The notes under the pieces: generated by a model
The model's database searches: none
Seen by the model: only the letters and a program-made list of their open reading frames with translations
Told to the model about the DNA's origin: nothing
NCBI RefSeq assembly: GCF_008123425.1
Contig: NZ_VSSS01000027.1
Location: forward strand, 34,990-98,989
Direction of reading: 5' to 3'
DNA: 64,000 bases
Origin: Bradyrhizobium rifense
Lineage (GTDB): Bacteria; Pseudomonadota; Alphaproteobacteria; Rhizobiales; Xanthobacteraceae
In this document: positions 6,840-15,690 of the stretch, one piece after another
Numbering within the stretch: the stretch's first letter is position 1
How the letters are laid out: every line of letters starts with the position of its first letter
Made by a program: the position numbers and the translations under genes

Positions 6840-8519
6840 ATGAGCGGAAACTGGCGCGACCGGACGGCAACCACCTTTGACTGCCAGAAGATGCCGGCGG
6901 TCTCGAGCCGCGGCATGGTGGTGAGCAACCATCCGCTCGCCTCCAGCGCCGGGGCCGAGATGCTGGCGGCCGGGGGCAACGCCATCGATGCCGCCATTGC
7001 CACCCTGTTCACCCTGACCGTGGTCGAGCCGATGATGGTCGGCATCATCGGCGGCGGCATGGCCCATATCCGCCTCGCCGACGGCAGCCACCGCTTCATC
7101 GATGGCCAGAGCACGGTGCCCGCGGCGGTCCGGGACACCACCTACACCTCTAGGCCGGGCTCCGCCCATGACGTGTTCGACACGGTCGGCAATGAGAACC
7201 TCAACGGCCCGAAAGCCGTCGCCACGCCGGGATCGCTCAAGGCCTGGTGCGAGACGCTGCGCCGGTTCGGCACCATGTCGCTCGCCGACGTCATGCAGCC
7301 CGCGATCAAGCATGCCGCGCGCGGCTATGCGGCGACGCCCTACTTGCACGAATGCATCAGCGAGAGCGCCGCTGCGATGCGCAAGGACAAGCCGATAGCG
7401 GCGATCTTCCTGCCCAACGGGGAGCCGCTCAAGGTCGGCGAGCGCGTGGTGCAGGCCGAGTATGCCGAGACGCTCCGATACATCGCCGATCACGGCGAGC
7501 GAGCACTCTACGAAGGACCGCTCGGCGACATCCTCGTCGACTACATGGAAAAGGCTGGCGGCTTCATCCGCCGCGGGGATCTCTCCAATTACAAGACTGT
7601 CGAGCGGCAGCCGATCCGCGCGGACTATCGTGGCTGGACCATTTTTGGGCCGCCGCCGCCCGCGGCCTCCGGCGTGCATATCGCGCAGATGCTGAACATT
7701 CTGGAGGGCTACGATATCGGCGGACTCGGCTTCGGTACGCCCGAGACCATTCACTACCTCTCCGAAGTCTTGAAGATCGCTTTCGCCGACCGCGCCGCCG
7801 CCAGCGGTGACCCCGACTACGTCGGCGTGCCCGTGGAGAAGCTGACGTCGAAGGCTTACGCCGAGGAGCGCCGCCGCGCCATCGATCCGGCGCGGGCGCA
7901 GGCTTTTGGCGCCGGCGTGACGCAGCTCGAAAGCGCGCATACGACCCACATGACGGCGGCGGATGCCTTCGGCAACGTGGTCGCGACCACGCAGACCATC
8001 AACAATCTGTTCGGCGCAAAAATCATGATCCCGGGTTTAGGGGCCATCGCCAACAATTACATGAACCTGTTCGATCCGCGGCCGGGCCATGCGCTGTCGC
8101 TCGCGCCCGGCAAGCGCGTGACGACCTCGATGTCGCCGATGATGGCGCTGCGTGACGGCAAGCTGCGCTACGCGCTCGGCCTGCCCGGTGGAAAGCGCAT
8201 CTTCCCAAGTGCGATGCAGGCGCTGGTCAATCTGATCGACCACGGCATGAGCCTGCAGGAAGCGGTCGAAGCGCCGCGGGTCTGGACCGAAGGCAATGCG
8301 CTCGAGGTCGAGCAGAAGGTACCGGAGAGCGTGCGTTTGAGGCTCACAGCGCTCGGCCACAAGGTCCAGCCCGTCGCGACGGTCGCCGGCGGCATGAACG
8401 GCATCGCCTTCCACGACGACGGCACCATGACCGGTGCCGCCTGCTGGCGCGCGGATGGCACGCCGGTCGGGATTTCGGGTGGGCTTGCGAAGGCCGGGAT
8501 CAGGTTCAGGTTGAGTTAG
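6840..8519 (+). CDS. Gamma-glutamyltransferase family protein (Ntn hydrolase)
   Basis: Member of the gamma-glutamyltranspeptidase/cephalosporin acylase family, made as a precursor that self-cleaves before a catalytic Thr. Family landmarks are MVVSNHPLASSAGAEMLAAGGNAIDAA near residues 26-52, VEPMMVGIIGGG, and the cleavage region ESAHTTHMTAADAFGNVV around residue 367, where one of the TT pair is the likely nucleophile. The C-terminal GLPGGKRIFPSAMQ and EAPRVW segments also match. At 559 residues the length is normal, but no signal peptide is visible, so the enzyme is probably cytoplasmic. Classic glutathione hydrolysis is therefore not certain; other acylase activities are possible. GAGGGA precedes the ATG. 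Confidence 0.88.
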   Translation: MSGNWRDRTATTFDCQKMPAVSSRGMVVSNHPLASSAGAEMLAAGGNAIDAAIATLFTLTVVEPMMVGIIGGGMAHIRLADGSHRFIDGQSTVPAAVRDTTYTSRPGSAHDVFDTVGNENLNGPKAVATPGSLKAWCETLRRFGTMSLADVMQPAIKHAARGYAATPYLHECISESAAAMRKDKPIAAIFLPNGEPLKVGERVVQAEYAETLRYIADHGERALYEGPLGDILVDYMEKAGGFIRRGDLSNYKTVERQPIRADYRGWTIFGPPPPAASGVHIAQMLNILEGYDIGGLGFGTPETIHYLSEVLKIAFADRAAASGDPDYVGVPVEKLTSKAYAEERRRAIDPARAQAFGAGVTQLESAHTTHMTAADAFGNVVATTQTINNLFGAKIMIPGLGAIANNYMNLFDPRPGHALSLAPGKRVTTSMSPMMALRDGKLRYALGLPGGKRIFPSAMQALVNLIDHGMSLQEAVEAPRVWTEGNALEVEQKVPESVRLRLTALGHKVQPVATVAGGMNGIAFHDDGTMTGAACWRADGTPVGISGGLAKAGIRFRLS

Positions 8520-8769
8520 CCGTGTCTTCATGAAAACGGTGCGTCCGCTTTGGGATGCGGCAGACGTCGCCTCTGATCCCAGACGCAAATCTCATTGTGT
8601 GGCAGTTTTCGAACCTCCGCGGCCGTCTTCGGACAATTGAGTTCGCAACTGCGAGGCGGACGTCGGATGGTTGGCCCGACCGGCGCGGATGACGACCCAG
8701 GTCGGGCGCTGTATGCTGCGCAATTCTGGCGACAGTCGTGTCGATCAGCGTCTGAGTAAGGTTGCGCGT

Positions 8770-9867
8770 ATGGCCGGGGAAGCAATCGGCGACTTTTTGG
8801 CCGGGGGCGGCGAGATGGGCGCTCTGACGCGCGCGTTCGACTGGTCGAACACGTCGGTGGGCTCCCCGGAAACCTGGCCCCAAAGTCTTCGGGTTACGGT
8901 GCGGCTCGTTCTGACGTCGCGTCACCCGATGTTCATTTGGTGGGGACCAGACCTCATCCAGTTCTATAACGATGCATACCGGGAGACGATGGGGCCCGAA
9001 AGGCATCCGAGTGCTCTCGGAGCACAGGGTCGGGAGTGTTGGGCTGAAATCTGGGACATCATTGGGCCTCAGATCGAGCACGTCATGTCCGGCAAGGGCG
9101 CGACATGGAATGAGGACCAGCTGGTCCCGGTGACGCGTCATGGTCGTCGCGAGGACGTTTGGTGGACGTATAGCTTTGGCCCGATCGATTTCGAAGGCAA
9201 GGTGGGCGGCGTGCTTGTGGTCTGCAAGGATGTCACGTCCGAGCATACGGCAAGAGAAGCGTTGGGCCTCATCAATGAAGAGCTGAAGCACCGCGTAAAG
9301 AACACGCTTGCAGTCCTGAGCGCGGTAGCCGCCCAGACTTTTCGCGACCCGACGAGCAAAGCCGATCTCGAAAAGTACCAGGCGCGACTTGGCGCGTTCG
9401 GGCGCGCGCATGACCTGTTGACCGCAGCGAATTGGGCTGCCGCGCCGCTTCAGGACGTGATCCGCACCGCCCTCATGCCTTATCGCACCGGCGAAGGCCG
9501 CTTCACGGTTTCGGGTCCGCCACTTGTTGTCAAATCTCGACAGGCGCTCGGTCTGTCGCTCGCAATCCACGAGCTTGCGACCAACGCCTTGAAATACGGT
9601 GCTCTAACCGTGGCGAGCGGCGGCGTGTCGATTACATGGACGGCGGGAGATCAGGACGAAGATCCAAAATTCGTTTTCGTCTGGCAGGAATTTGGCGGTC
9701 CATCGGCGTCGAAGCCCGCCCGCGTCGGCTTTGGTTCACGCCTCATTTCCCGGGTGCTGGAAGACGATTTCAGAGGTGTCGTCGATGTTACTTATGATTC
9801 GACTGGTCTTATTTGCCGCCTGACGGCGCCCCTCGAAAATCTGGCACCTTCTGCAAAAGGCGCGTGA
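8770..9867 (+). CDS. PAS-domain HWE-family sensor histidine kinase
   Basis: Soluble two-component sensor kinase of the HWE family, common in Rhizobiales. A PAS-like sensor module spans about residues 20-160 (SPETWPQSLR, HPMFIWWGPDLIQFYNDAY). The phosphoacceptor region is ELKHRVKNTLAVLSAVAAQTF (about 176-196), followed by HELATNALKYGAL (N box) and VWQEFGGP, the WxE signature naming the family. No membrane segment or receiver domain is present and no response regulator is adjacent. I chose the ATG at 8770 because TAAGG lies 9 bases upstream; the frame stays open to 8671, so an earlier start is possible. It lies downstream of the gamma-glutamyltransferase gene but 250 bases away, probably with its own promoter. 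Confidence 0.88.
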   Translation: MAGEAIGDFLAGGGEMGALTRAFDWSNTSVGSPETWPQSLRVTVRLVLTSRHPMFIWWGPDLIQFYNDAYRETMGPERHPSALGAQGRECWAEIWDIIGPQIEHVMSGKGATWNEDQLVPVTRHGRREDVWWTYSFGPIDFEGKVGGVLVVCKDVTSEHTAREALGLINEELKHRVKNTLAVLSAVAAQTFRDPTSKADLEKYQARLGAFGRAHDLLTAANWAAAPLQDVIRTALMPYRTGEGRFTVSGPPLVVKSRQALGLSLAIHELATNALKYGALTVASGGVSITWTAGDQDEDPKFVFVWQEFGGPSASKPARVGFGSRLISRVLEDDFRGVVDVTYDSTGLICRLTAPLENLAPSAKGA

Positions 9868-9906
9868 GGCAGAGCGAGTGATTATTTGCGCTCGCTTGCC
9901 TGCGCC

Positions 9907-11268
9907 CTACTTTCGCACGCAGATCACGCGCACGACGGCGGCCTTCGCATCGGTCGACGTGCCGTTCGCGGCGACGGAGTTCGCCTTCAGGAAATCGCGC
10001 ACCGCATCTGCGGAAACCATCACGGCTTGTGATGCCGGCGCCGCCGTCGCAGGTCCCGCAATCATTGCCGGCTTCAACAGCGTAACGCCGGCGAACTTGC
10101 CGTCGCTGTCGATCGTCGGCCCGCCGGAAAACCCAACTGCTGGCGGCGGCGACAGTGCGGCATCACCGCCACCGACAGATGCCAACACCGCCTTGATGCT
10201 CGACACGCCCGCCGCGCCGCCCTGGCTCTGCGGATCTCCGATGCCGATGACATCGACGCTCGTCTTCGCGGCACCGCTAGTTAGGCTGAGTGGCTTCAGG
10301 CCACGTGCGCCATAGATGTGCAGCAGCGCGAGATCGTGCTCCTTGTCCTCGGCAAGACGATCGGCATTGCCATAGCCGCCGATGGTGATGGCGAGGCAGG
10401 AATCCGTGACGAGACGATCGGCCAGAATCGCACCATCGTCGCTGACGACGATGCCAGTGCCATATTCGACGCTCTTGCGCGGCGGCGGTCCGGCCTGCGG
10501 CCCTGACGGGAATGCATTGAACGCACTCGACATCGCGATCACGACCGGCTCGACGGTGTTCTCGGTCGCCTGGTCGTACAAGATCGTCATGATGCGGACT
10601 TCGTCGCCCTTGAAGGTGCCGCGCACGTAAAATTTCTTCAGGCCCTGCAATCCCGACAGCACGAAGAAGTCGGGCTTCACCACGGTGTAGTCGACCTTGC
10701 GTCCGGCCGGCTCCTTCTTCTCGGCCTCCGCGAGTTTTGCTGTGGTCGGGTTCGCCTCCTTGCGGCGGCTCAGCAGCACCTGCACCGTTCCGGTCGGCGA
10801 GGTCCATTTCGAGCCGTTGGCGTCGGTGGCCTGCTGCGGCACCAGTTTTGAGGGGATGCCGAGCCGCGCGCCGCTGGTCATCTCCGTCACGATTTTCCAG
10901 CCGACACTGTCCTGCTTGCGCCGTGCGGTCTCGGCGAGCGCGGCGCGCTCCTGCGGATTGAGCACGCCAGTCGGCTTGCCACCCTTGGCCTTCTGGTACT
11001 CCTTGATGGCGTCGACCATGCGGGAACTGACGTCGCCGGTAATCGCGCCGTTATATTCGCCCACCCACGCGAGGTCGGACTGCAGCGACAGCCGCTCGGC
11101 CTGCGCCATCCCATCTGCGGTTTCCGACGGCGTCTGCAGGGCGGGCGGCTTGATCGGAACGGTCTGGACCACTTTCGGCTTGGTGCCGGGGAGCTGTGGC
11201 GTCGTCATCTGGGCGCTGGCGCCTGTGGCAGACGCCAACATCAGTGTTGCCGCAAGCATCGATCTCAT
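9907..11268 (-). CDS. Secreted trypsin-like domain protein, probably catalytically degenerate
   Basis: A 453-residue exported protein. The ATG at 11268 opens a clear signal peptide (MRSMLAATLMLASATGASA, cleavage after ASA); the frame continues upstream only with a TTG start. A peptidoglycan-binding-like helical segment (about 55-110) precedes a variable region and a C-terminal trypsin-like fold (about 300-430) beginning GTGIVVSDDGAIL. The Asp (DLALL) and Ser (GFSGGPTID) of a catalytic triad are recognisable, but the position of the His reads ILADRLVTDSC instead of the usual TNAHVV, so the histidine is missing. It is likely a pseudoprotease or binding protein in the periplasm. Convergent with the histidine kinase gene. 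Confidence 0.8.
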   Translation of the reverse strand: MRSMLAATLMLASATGASAQMTTPQLPGTKPKVVQTVPIKPPALQTPSETADGMAQAERLSLQSDLAWVGEYNGAITGDVSSRMVDAIKEYQKAKGGKPTGVLNPQERAALAETARRKQDSVGWKIVTEMTSGARLGIPSKLVPQQATDANGSKWTSPTGTVQVLLSRRKEANPTTAKLAEAEKKEPAGRKVDYTVVKPDFFVLSGLQGLKKFYVRGTFKGDEVRIMTILYDQATENTVEPVVIAMSSAFNAFPSGPQAGPPPRKSVEYGTGIVVSDDGAILADRLVTDSCLAITIGGYGNADRLAEDKEHDLALLHIYGARGLKPLSLTSGAAKTSVDVIGIGDPQSQGGAAGVSSIKAVLASVGGGDAALSPPPAVGFSGGPTIDSDGKFAGVTLLKPAMIAGPATAAPASQAVMVSADAVRDFLKANSVAANGTSTDAKAAVVRVICVRK

Positions 11269-11373
11269 GACAAATCCAGCCAGCCCATTGAACGCGCTGC
11301 CATTGAAGCACATCTCGTTGGTCGCGAACAATCTCGGGGTGGTTCAGGCTAGCTGCCGAGCCACGCACCCAGG

Positions 11374-11482
11374 TCCTCATCCTGAGGAGCGGCCTAAAGG
11401 CCGCGTCTCGAAGGACGGCCACGGGCGAGATCGGGGCCTTCATGGTTCGAGACGCGCGTTCCGCGCTCCTCACCATGAGGAT
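11374..11482. repeat. Intergenic inverted repeat with about 44-base arms
   Basis: The left arm contains CCTCATCCTGAGGAGCGG and GCGTCTCGAA; the right arm contains TTCGAGACGCGCG and GCTCCTCACCATGAGG. These are near reverse complements and could form a long hairpin. Sequences of this design are, from memory, dispersed in Bradyrhizobium and related genomes. It fills most of the 249-base gap between the divergent pseudoprotease and moeB genes; no ORF is supported here. Confidence 0.75.
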
Positions 11483-11517
11483 CGAGAGCGAGGGCGTGGG
11501 AGGAGAGACGGTCGACG

Positions 11518-12321
11518 ATGCTGAGCCCGGACGAACTCGAACGCTATGCCCGCCATATCGTGCTGCGCGATGTTGGCGGCCCGGGCCAGGCTGCGCTGAA
11601 GCGCGCCTCTGCGCTGGTGATCGGCGCCGGCGGGCTCGGCGCGCCGGCGCTGATGTATCTGGCTGCGGCCGGCATTGGAACACTCGGCGTGGTCGATGAC
11701 GACGTCGTGTCGCTGTCAAATCTCCAGCGTCAGGTGATCCACACCACGCCTGACATCGGCCGGCACAAGGTCGAGAGTGCGGCCGAGCGGATCGCGGCGC
11801 TCAATCCGCATGTCCGCTTTGTCGGCCACGCCACCTGGCTCAATGCCGACAATGCGCCCTCGCTGATCGGCGACTACGACCTCGTGCTCGATGGTTCCGA
11901 CAATTTCTCGACGCGCTATCTGGTCTCGGATGCCTGCTTTTTCGCGAAGCGGCCGCTGATCACCGCGGCGCTCGGCACGTTCGACGGCTCGCTCACCACC
12001 ATCCGCGCGCATGAGACAAACGAGCAAGGCGAATTCAACCCGACCTATCGCTGTCTGTTTCCGGAGGCGCCGCCGCCCGGCACCGTGCCGGCCTGCGCCG
12101 AGGCCGGCGTCATGGGTGCGCTGGCCGGCGTCATGGGCTCGATGATGGCGCTGGAGGCGATCCGCGAGATCGTCGGCTTTGGCGACGGCCTGGTCGGCCG
12201 CCTCCTGATGATCGATGCGCGCGCGATGCGTTTCGAGACGCTGCGCTACGCGCGCGATCCGGCCAATCCGCTCAATGGCGATGGGCCGGTCATGACTGAC
12301 CTCAGCGCCCATCGCACCTGA
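11518..12321 (+). CDS. moeB: MoeB/ThiF/HesA-family adenylyltransferase
   Basis: E1-like enzyme that adenylates the C-terminal glycine of a sulfur-carrier protein (MoaD or ThiS) for molybdopterin or thiamin synthesis. The 267-residue protein has the ATP-binding GAGGLGAPALMYLAAAG (about 37-53), the LSNLQRQ arginine finger region (60s), DGSDNFSTRYL and PTYRCLFPEAPPPGTVPACAEAGVMG, where the Cys of PACAE aligns with the E. coli MoeB active-site region. The structural zinc site is lost: CYRC has become TYRC, and no CxxC occurs near the C-terminus. MoeB and ThiF cannot be separated by sequence alone; no moaD or thiS is adjacent. It follows the inverted repeat and runs convergent with the aldo-keto reductase gene. 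Confidence 0.87.
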   Translation: MLSPDELERYARHIVLRDVGGPGQAALKRASALVIGAGGLGAPALMYLAAAGIGTLGVVDDDVVSLSNLQRQVIHTTPDIGRHKVESAAERIAALNPHVRFVGHATWLNADNAPSLIGDYDLVLDGSDNFSTRYLVSDACFFAKRPLITAALGTFDGSLTTIRAHETNEQGEFNPTYRCLFPEAPPPGTVPACAEAGVMGALAGVMGSMMALEAIREIVGFGDGLVGRLLMIDARAMRFETLRYARDPANPLNGDGPVMTDLSAHRT

Positions 12322-12330
12322 TTGAAGCCG

Positions 12331-13338
12331 TTACGCCGTGGCCGGCTTCTCGCTGTCGAGATGCGCCATCTGCTCAGCTGCGTAGCGCGTGCCGGAGGCG
12401 ACATTCGGCGGGAACGCTTTTGCCAGCGCCGCAAGATGAGCCGGCGTCAACGTCACCTTGGTCGCGCCGAGCGCTTCGGTGAGACGGGTGCGGGTCTTGG
12501 CGCCAACCAGCGGTACGATCTCCTTGCCCTGTGCCGCCACCCAGGCGATCGCGACTTGCGCCGGCGTAGCGCCGATATCCCCGGCAATCGCGCGCAGCTG
12601 TTCCACCAGCGCGAGATTGGCGTCGAGATTCGCGCCCTGGAAGCGCGGGCTCATCAGCCGGAAGTCCTTGCCGACCTTGCCCGAGTCCTTCGACCAATGG
12701 CCGCTGATCAGGCCGCGCCCCAGCACGCCATAGGCAGTGATGCCGATGCCGAGCTCGCGGCAGGTCTTCAAAATGTCGCGCTCGATGCCACGCGCGATCA
12801 GCGAATATTCGATCTGGAGATCGACGATCGGATGCACGGCATGCGCGCGGCGGATGGTATCGGAGCCGACCTCGGACAGGCCGATATGTCTGATGTAGCC
12901 GGCCTTCACCATCTCGGCGATACCGCCGATCGTCTCCTCGATGGGAATGCTGGGATCAAGCCGCGCCGGACGGTAGACGTCGACGTAGTCGGTACCAAGT
13001 CGTTGCAGCGAATAGGCGAGGAAGTTCCGCGTTGCGGCCGGCCGCGAATCGAATCCGACGAACTCGCCGGCGGGACCGCGCAGCGCGCCGAACTTCACGC
13101 TGAGCTGCACCTTGTCGCGCGGGACATCCTTCAGCGCCTCGCGGATCAGCATTTCATTGTGGCCCATGGTGTAGAAATCGCCGGTGTCGAGCAGCGTGAT
13201 GCCGGCATCGAGCGCCGCATGAATGGTGGCGATGCTCTCGCCGCGATCGGCCGGGCCATAGGCGTCCGACATGGCCATGCAGCCGAGGCCGAGGCTTGAG
13301 ACATCAGGGCCGGTTGAACCGAGTTTGTGCTGTTCCAT
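12331..13338 (-). CDS. Aldo/keto reductase
   Basis: NAD(P)H-dependent oxidoreductase of the aldo-keto reductase superfamily, 335 residues, cytoplasmic. TLLDTGDFYTMGHNE holds the catalytic Asp and Tyr, VKFG the Lys, and IGLSEVG and the C-terminal VPLVGAKTRTRL the cofactor loop. The usual catalytic His of the YxxHRxD segment is replaced: the sequence is DVYRPARLDPSIPIEET. This variant recurs in a subfamily I remember from proteobacteria, so activity may persist on particular substrates. The ATG at 13338 is supported by GGAGA 6 bases upstream; the frame extends to 13455 without a better signal. Divergent from a LysR regulator that probably controls it. Confidence 0.9.
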   Translation of the reverse strand: MEQHKLGSTGPDVSSLGLGCMAMSDAYGPADRGESIATIHAALDAGITLLDTGDFYTMGHNEMLIREALKDVPRDKVQLSVKFGALRGPAGEFVGFDSRPAATRNFLAYSLQRLGTDYVDVYRPARLDPSIPIEETIGGIAEMVKAGYIRHIGLSEVGSDTIRRAHAVHPIVDLQIEYSLIARGIERDILKTCRELGIGITAYGVLGRGLISGHWSKDSGKVGKDFRLMSPRFQGANLDANLALVEQLRAIAGDIGATPAQVAIAWVAAQGKEIVPLVGAKTRTRLTEALGATKVTLTPAHLAALAKAFPPNVASGTRYAAEQMAHLDSEKPATA

Positions 13339-13436
13339 ATTGGCTCTCCTCGAAAAGGCGGCTGATTGCGCCGCGTGACGAGGCCAGATATGCGTCCGCT
13401 CCATTGCGCCGATAAGCTGGACAATCGAGAATGGTC

Positions 13437-13454
13437 TGTTCATGATATCGAACA
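13437..13454 (+). promoter_or_regulatory. Inverted repeat directly before the LysR gene
   Basis: TGTTC-N8-GAACA (13437-13454) ends at the base before the LysR ATG at 13455, within the 116-base divergent promoter region shared with the aldo/keto reductase gene. A site here could let the regulator repress its own translation or transcription start. LysR proteins usually bind T-N11-A dyads, and this one has no perfect T-N11-A spacing, so it is only a candidate. Confidence 0.35.
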
Positions 13455-14357
13455 ATGGCCGATCCCGACCTGCGCGATCTCGATGCCTTCGTGGCCGTCG
13501 CCCGCACCCGCAATTTCCGGCGCGCGGCGCTCGAAATTCGCGTGTCGGTGTCGAGCCTTAGCCAGCGCTTGCGGGACCTGGAGGAGTGCCTCGGCGTCCG
13601 CCTGATGAACCGCACCACCCGCAGCGTCGCGCTGACCGAGGCGGGCGAGCTGCTGCTGTCGCGCGTGGCGCCGGCCCTGCGCGATGTCGGCGATGCCCTG
13701 GACCAGGTCCGGGGCCTGCGTGAGGTGGCCTCAGGGCGCCTGCGCATCAACGCGCCGCCGCCGGCGGTCGACCTCGTGCTGGCGCCGATGGTCGGACCGT
13801 TTCTCGAAGCGCATCCGCAGGTCGATCTCGACATCGTCTCCGAAAGCGGTTTCGTCGACATCGTCAGCGGAGGCTACGATGCCGGCGTGCGCTATGGCGA
13901 ACATCTCGCGCAAGACATGGTGGCGATCCCGCTGAGCGGTCCGCAGAGCTATGCCGTCGTTGCATCGCCTGCTTACGTCGCGCGCCGCGGCAGGCCCAAG
14001 CATCCGAAGGACCTGCTCGAGCACGATTGCATCCGCGCCCGCTACTCGAGCGGCGTCATGTTTGATTGGGATTTCGAGAGGGCTGGCCAGGTCGTGAAGG
14101 TCGATCCGCCCGCAAAACTGATCTCGACCAATATGGGCCTGGCGATGCGCGCCGCGCTCGATGGCGTCGGCATCTGGGCGACGCTCGATGGCTATGTCGG
14201 CGACGCCGTGAAATCCGGCGCGCTGGTCAGCTTGATGGAAGACTGGTGCGAGCCGTTTCCCGGCCCGTTCCTGTACTACCCGAGCCGGCGCCAGACGCCG
14301 CCCGCTTTGCGCGCCTTCATCGATTTCGCCGCCGACTGGCGCAAGCGCAGCAAATAG
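13455..14357 (+). CDS. LysR-family transcriptional regulator
   Basis: DNA-binding regulator of 300 residues. The winged helix-turn-helix is at about residues 5-65 (DLDAFVAVARTRNFRRAALEIRVSVSSLSQRLRDLEECLGVRLMNRTTRSVALTEAG split over the motif), followed by a periplasmic-binding-protein-like effector domain beginning RLRINAPPPAVDLVLAP. It belongs to the large CrgA-like group. The effector is unknown. It is divergent from the aldo/keto reductase gene, so that enzyme is the most likely target. It ends 3 bases from the convergent hydroxyacid dehydrogenase gene. Confidence 0.93.
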   Translation: MADPDLRDLDAFVAVARTRNFRRAALEIRVSVSSLSQRLRDLEECLGVRLMNRTTRSVALTEAGELLLSRVAPALRDVGDALDQVRGLREVASGRLRINAPPPAVDLVLAPMVGPFLEAHPQVDLDIVSESGFVDIVSGGYDAGVRYGEHLAQDMVAIPLSGPQSYAVVASPAYVARRGRPKHPKDLLEHDCIRARYSSGVMFDWDFERAGQVVKVDPPAKLISTNMGLAMRAALDGVGIWATLDGYVGDAVKSGALVSLMEDWCEPFPGPFLYYPSRRQTPPALRAFIDFAADWRKRSK

Positions 14358-14360
14358 AAC

Positions 14361-15362
14361 TCAGAGCATGCTCGGCAGCACGCGATCCGGCGGCTTGTGC
14401 GCGTCGAGGAAGGTGCGGATGTTGATGATCACCTTCTCGCCCATCTCGACGCGGCCTTCGATCGTGGCCGAGCCCATATGCGGCAGCAGCGTCACCTTGC
14501 CGGCCCTGGCGAGCCGCACCAGTTTGGGATTGACCGCGGGTTCGTGCTCGTAGACGTCGAGGCCGGCGCCGCCGATCTCGCCGCCTTCGATCAGCTTGAT
14601 CAGCGTGTCCTCATCGGTCACTCCGCCGCGCGCGGTGTTGACGATGTAGGCGTCCTTGCGGATCAGCTTCAGCCGGCGCGCCGAGAGCAGGTGATAAGTC
14701 GCCGGTGTGTGCGGACAGTTCACCGAGATGATGTCCATCCGCGCCAGCATCTGGTCGAGGCTTTCCCAATAGGTCGCACCAAGCTCTTCGGCGATCTTCG
14801 GCGCGACGGGACGGCGGTTGTGATAGTGGATCTGCAAGCCGAAGGCGCGGGCGCGGCGCGCGACCGCCTGGCCAATGCGGCCCATGCCGATGATGCCGAG
14901 GCGCTTTCCCCCGATGCGGTGGCCGAGCATCCAGGTCGGCGACCAGCCGGCCCAGGGTTTTCCCTCCGTCAGCACCGAGGCGCCTTCGATCATCCGGCGC
15001 GGCACCGCGAGGATCAGCGCCATGGTCATGTCGGCGGTGTCTTCGGTCAGAACCTTTGGCGTGTTGGTGACGGTGATGCCGCGGGCGTGCGCGGCCTCGA
15101 CGTCGATATTGTCGACGCCGTTGCCGAAATTGGCGATCAGGCGGAGCTTGCAGTCAGGCTGATTGACGATGTCGGCGCTGATGTGGTCGGTCACCGTCGG
15201 AACCAGGATGTCGGCGGTGCGCGCCGCTTCGGCGAGCTGCTCGGCCGACATCGGTGTGTCGTCGAGATTGATGCGTGCGTCGAACAGCTCGCGCATCCGG
15301 GTCTCGATCGAGTCCGGAAGCTTGCGCGTCACCACGACGAGGGGCTTTTTCTTCACCGACAT
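14361..15362 (-). CDS. D-2-hydroxyacid dehydrogenase (glyoxylate/hydroxypyruvate reductase-like)
   Basis: NAD(P)-dependent reductase of 2-oxo acids, probably glyoxylate or hydroxypyruvate. 333 residues. The Rossmann motif GIIGMGRIGQAVARRARAFG lies at about 158-177, followed by NRRPV for cofactor selection. Catalytic residues appear as Arg in NTARGGVTDEDTL, Glu in the YEHEPAVNP segment, and His in LLPHMGSATIE. The N-terminus (VVVTRKLPDSIETRMRELFD) resembles the GyaR-like group. The physiological substrate cannot be fixed from sequence. Confidence 0.92.
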   Translation of the reverse strand: MSVKKKPLVVVTRKLPDSIETRMRELFDARINLDDTPMSAEQLAEAARTADILVPTVTDHISADIVNQPDCKLRLIANFGNGVDNIDVEAAHARGITVTNTPKVLTEDTADMTMALILAVPRRMIEGASVLTEGKPWAGWSPTWMLGHRIGGKRLGIIGMGRIGQAVARRARAFGLQIHYHNRRPVAPKIAEELGATYWESLDQMLARMDIISVNCPHTPATYHLLSARRLKLIRKDAYIVNTARGGVTDEDTLIKLIEGGEIGGAGLDVYEHEPAVNPKLVRLARAGKVTLLPHMGSATIEGRVEMGEKVIINIRTFLDAHKPPDRVLPSML

Positions 15363-15690
15363 GTCCTGCCCTCATGAGGCGTTGCAGCCCGCCTCTGTCG
15401 CCAAAGGCCGGCCGTTGAGGCCTCATTAACCCGGTTGTTCGACACTGCCTTGGCCGTGTCGTCCCCGGCGTTTCCTTCAAGCTTTCCTCCCCACTTTCCG
15501 GCCGGAAAATCGGGGCAAACTGGTTGTTCAGATGTCCGTCCTCTCTAGCAGAAGGCCGGGCCAAGACAAGAACCACGGGTCAAGGCTTGGCGGAACACCC
15601 GCGTGGGGCGGGAGAGGGTCTACACGGCAGGTTTTGGAATTTGGGGTGAGGACCTGGCTCAGGCCGAGGTCTTCGACAGGAGACGGGTTG
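15363..15690. other. Gene-free stretch between divergent hydroxyacid dehydrogenase and SH3-protein genes
   Basis: This 328-base gap holds the two divergent promoters. The only symmetrical element I see is a 14-base palindrome, TTTCCGGCCGGAAA, at 15495-15508. A frame open from 15532 joins the SH3 gene but has no coding character. I cannot place confident -35/-10 boxes. Confidence 0.4.
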
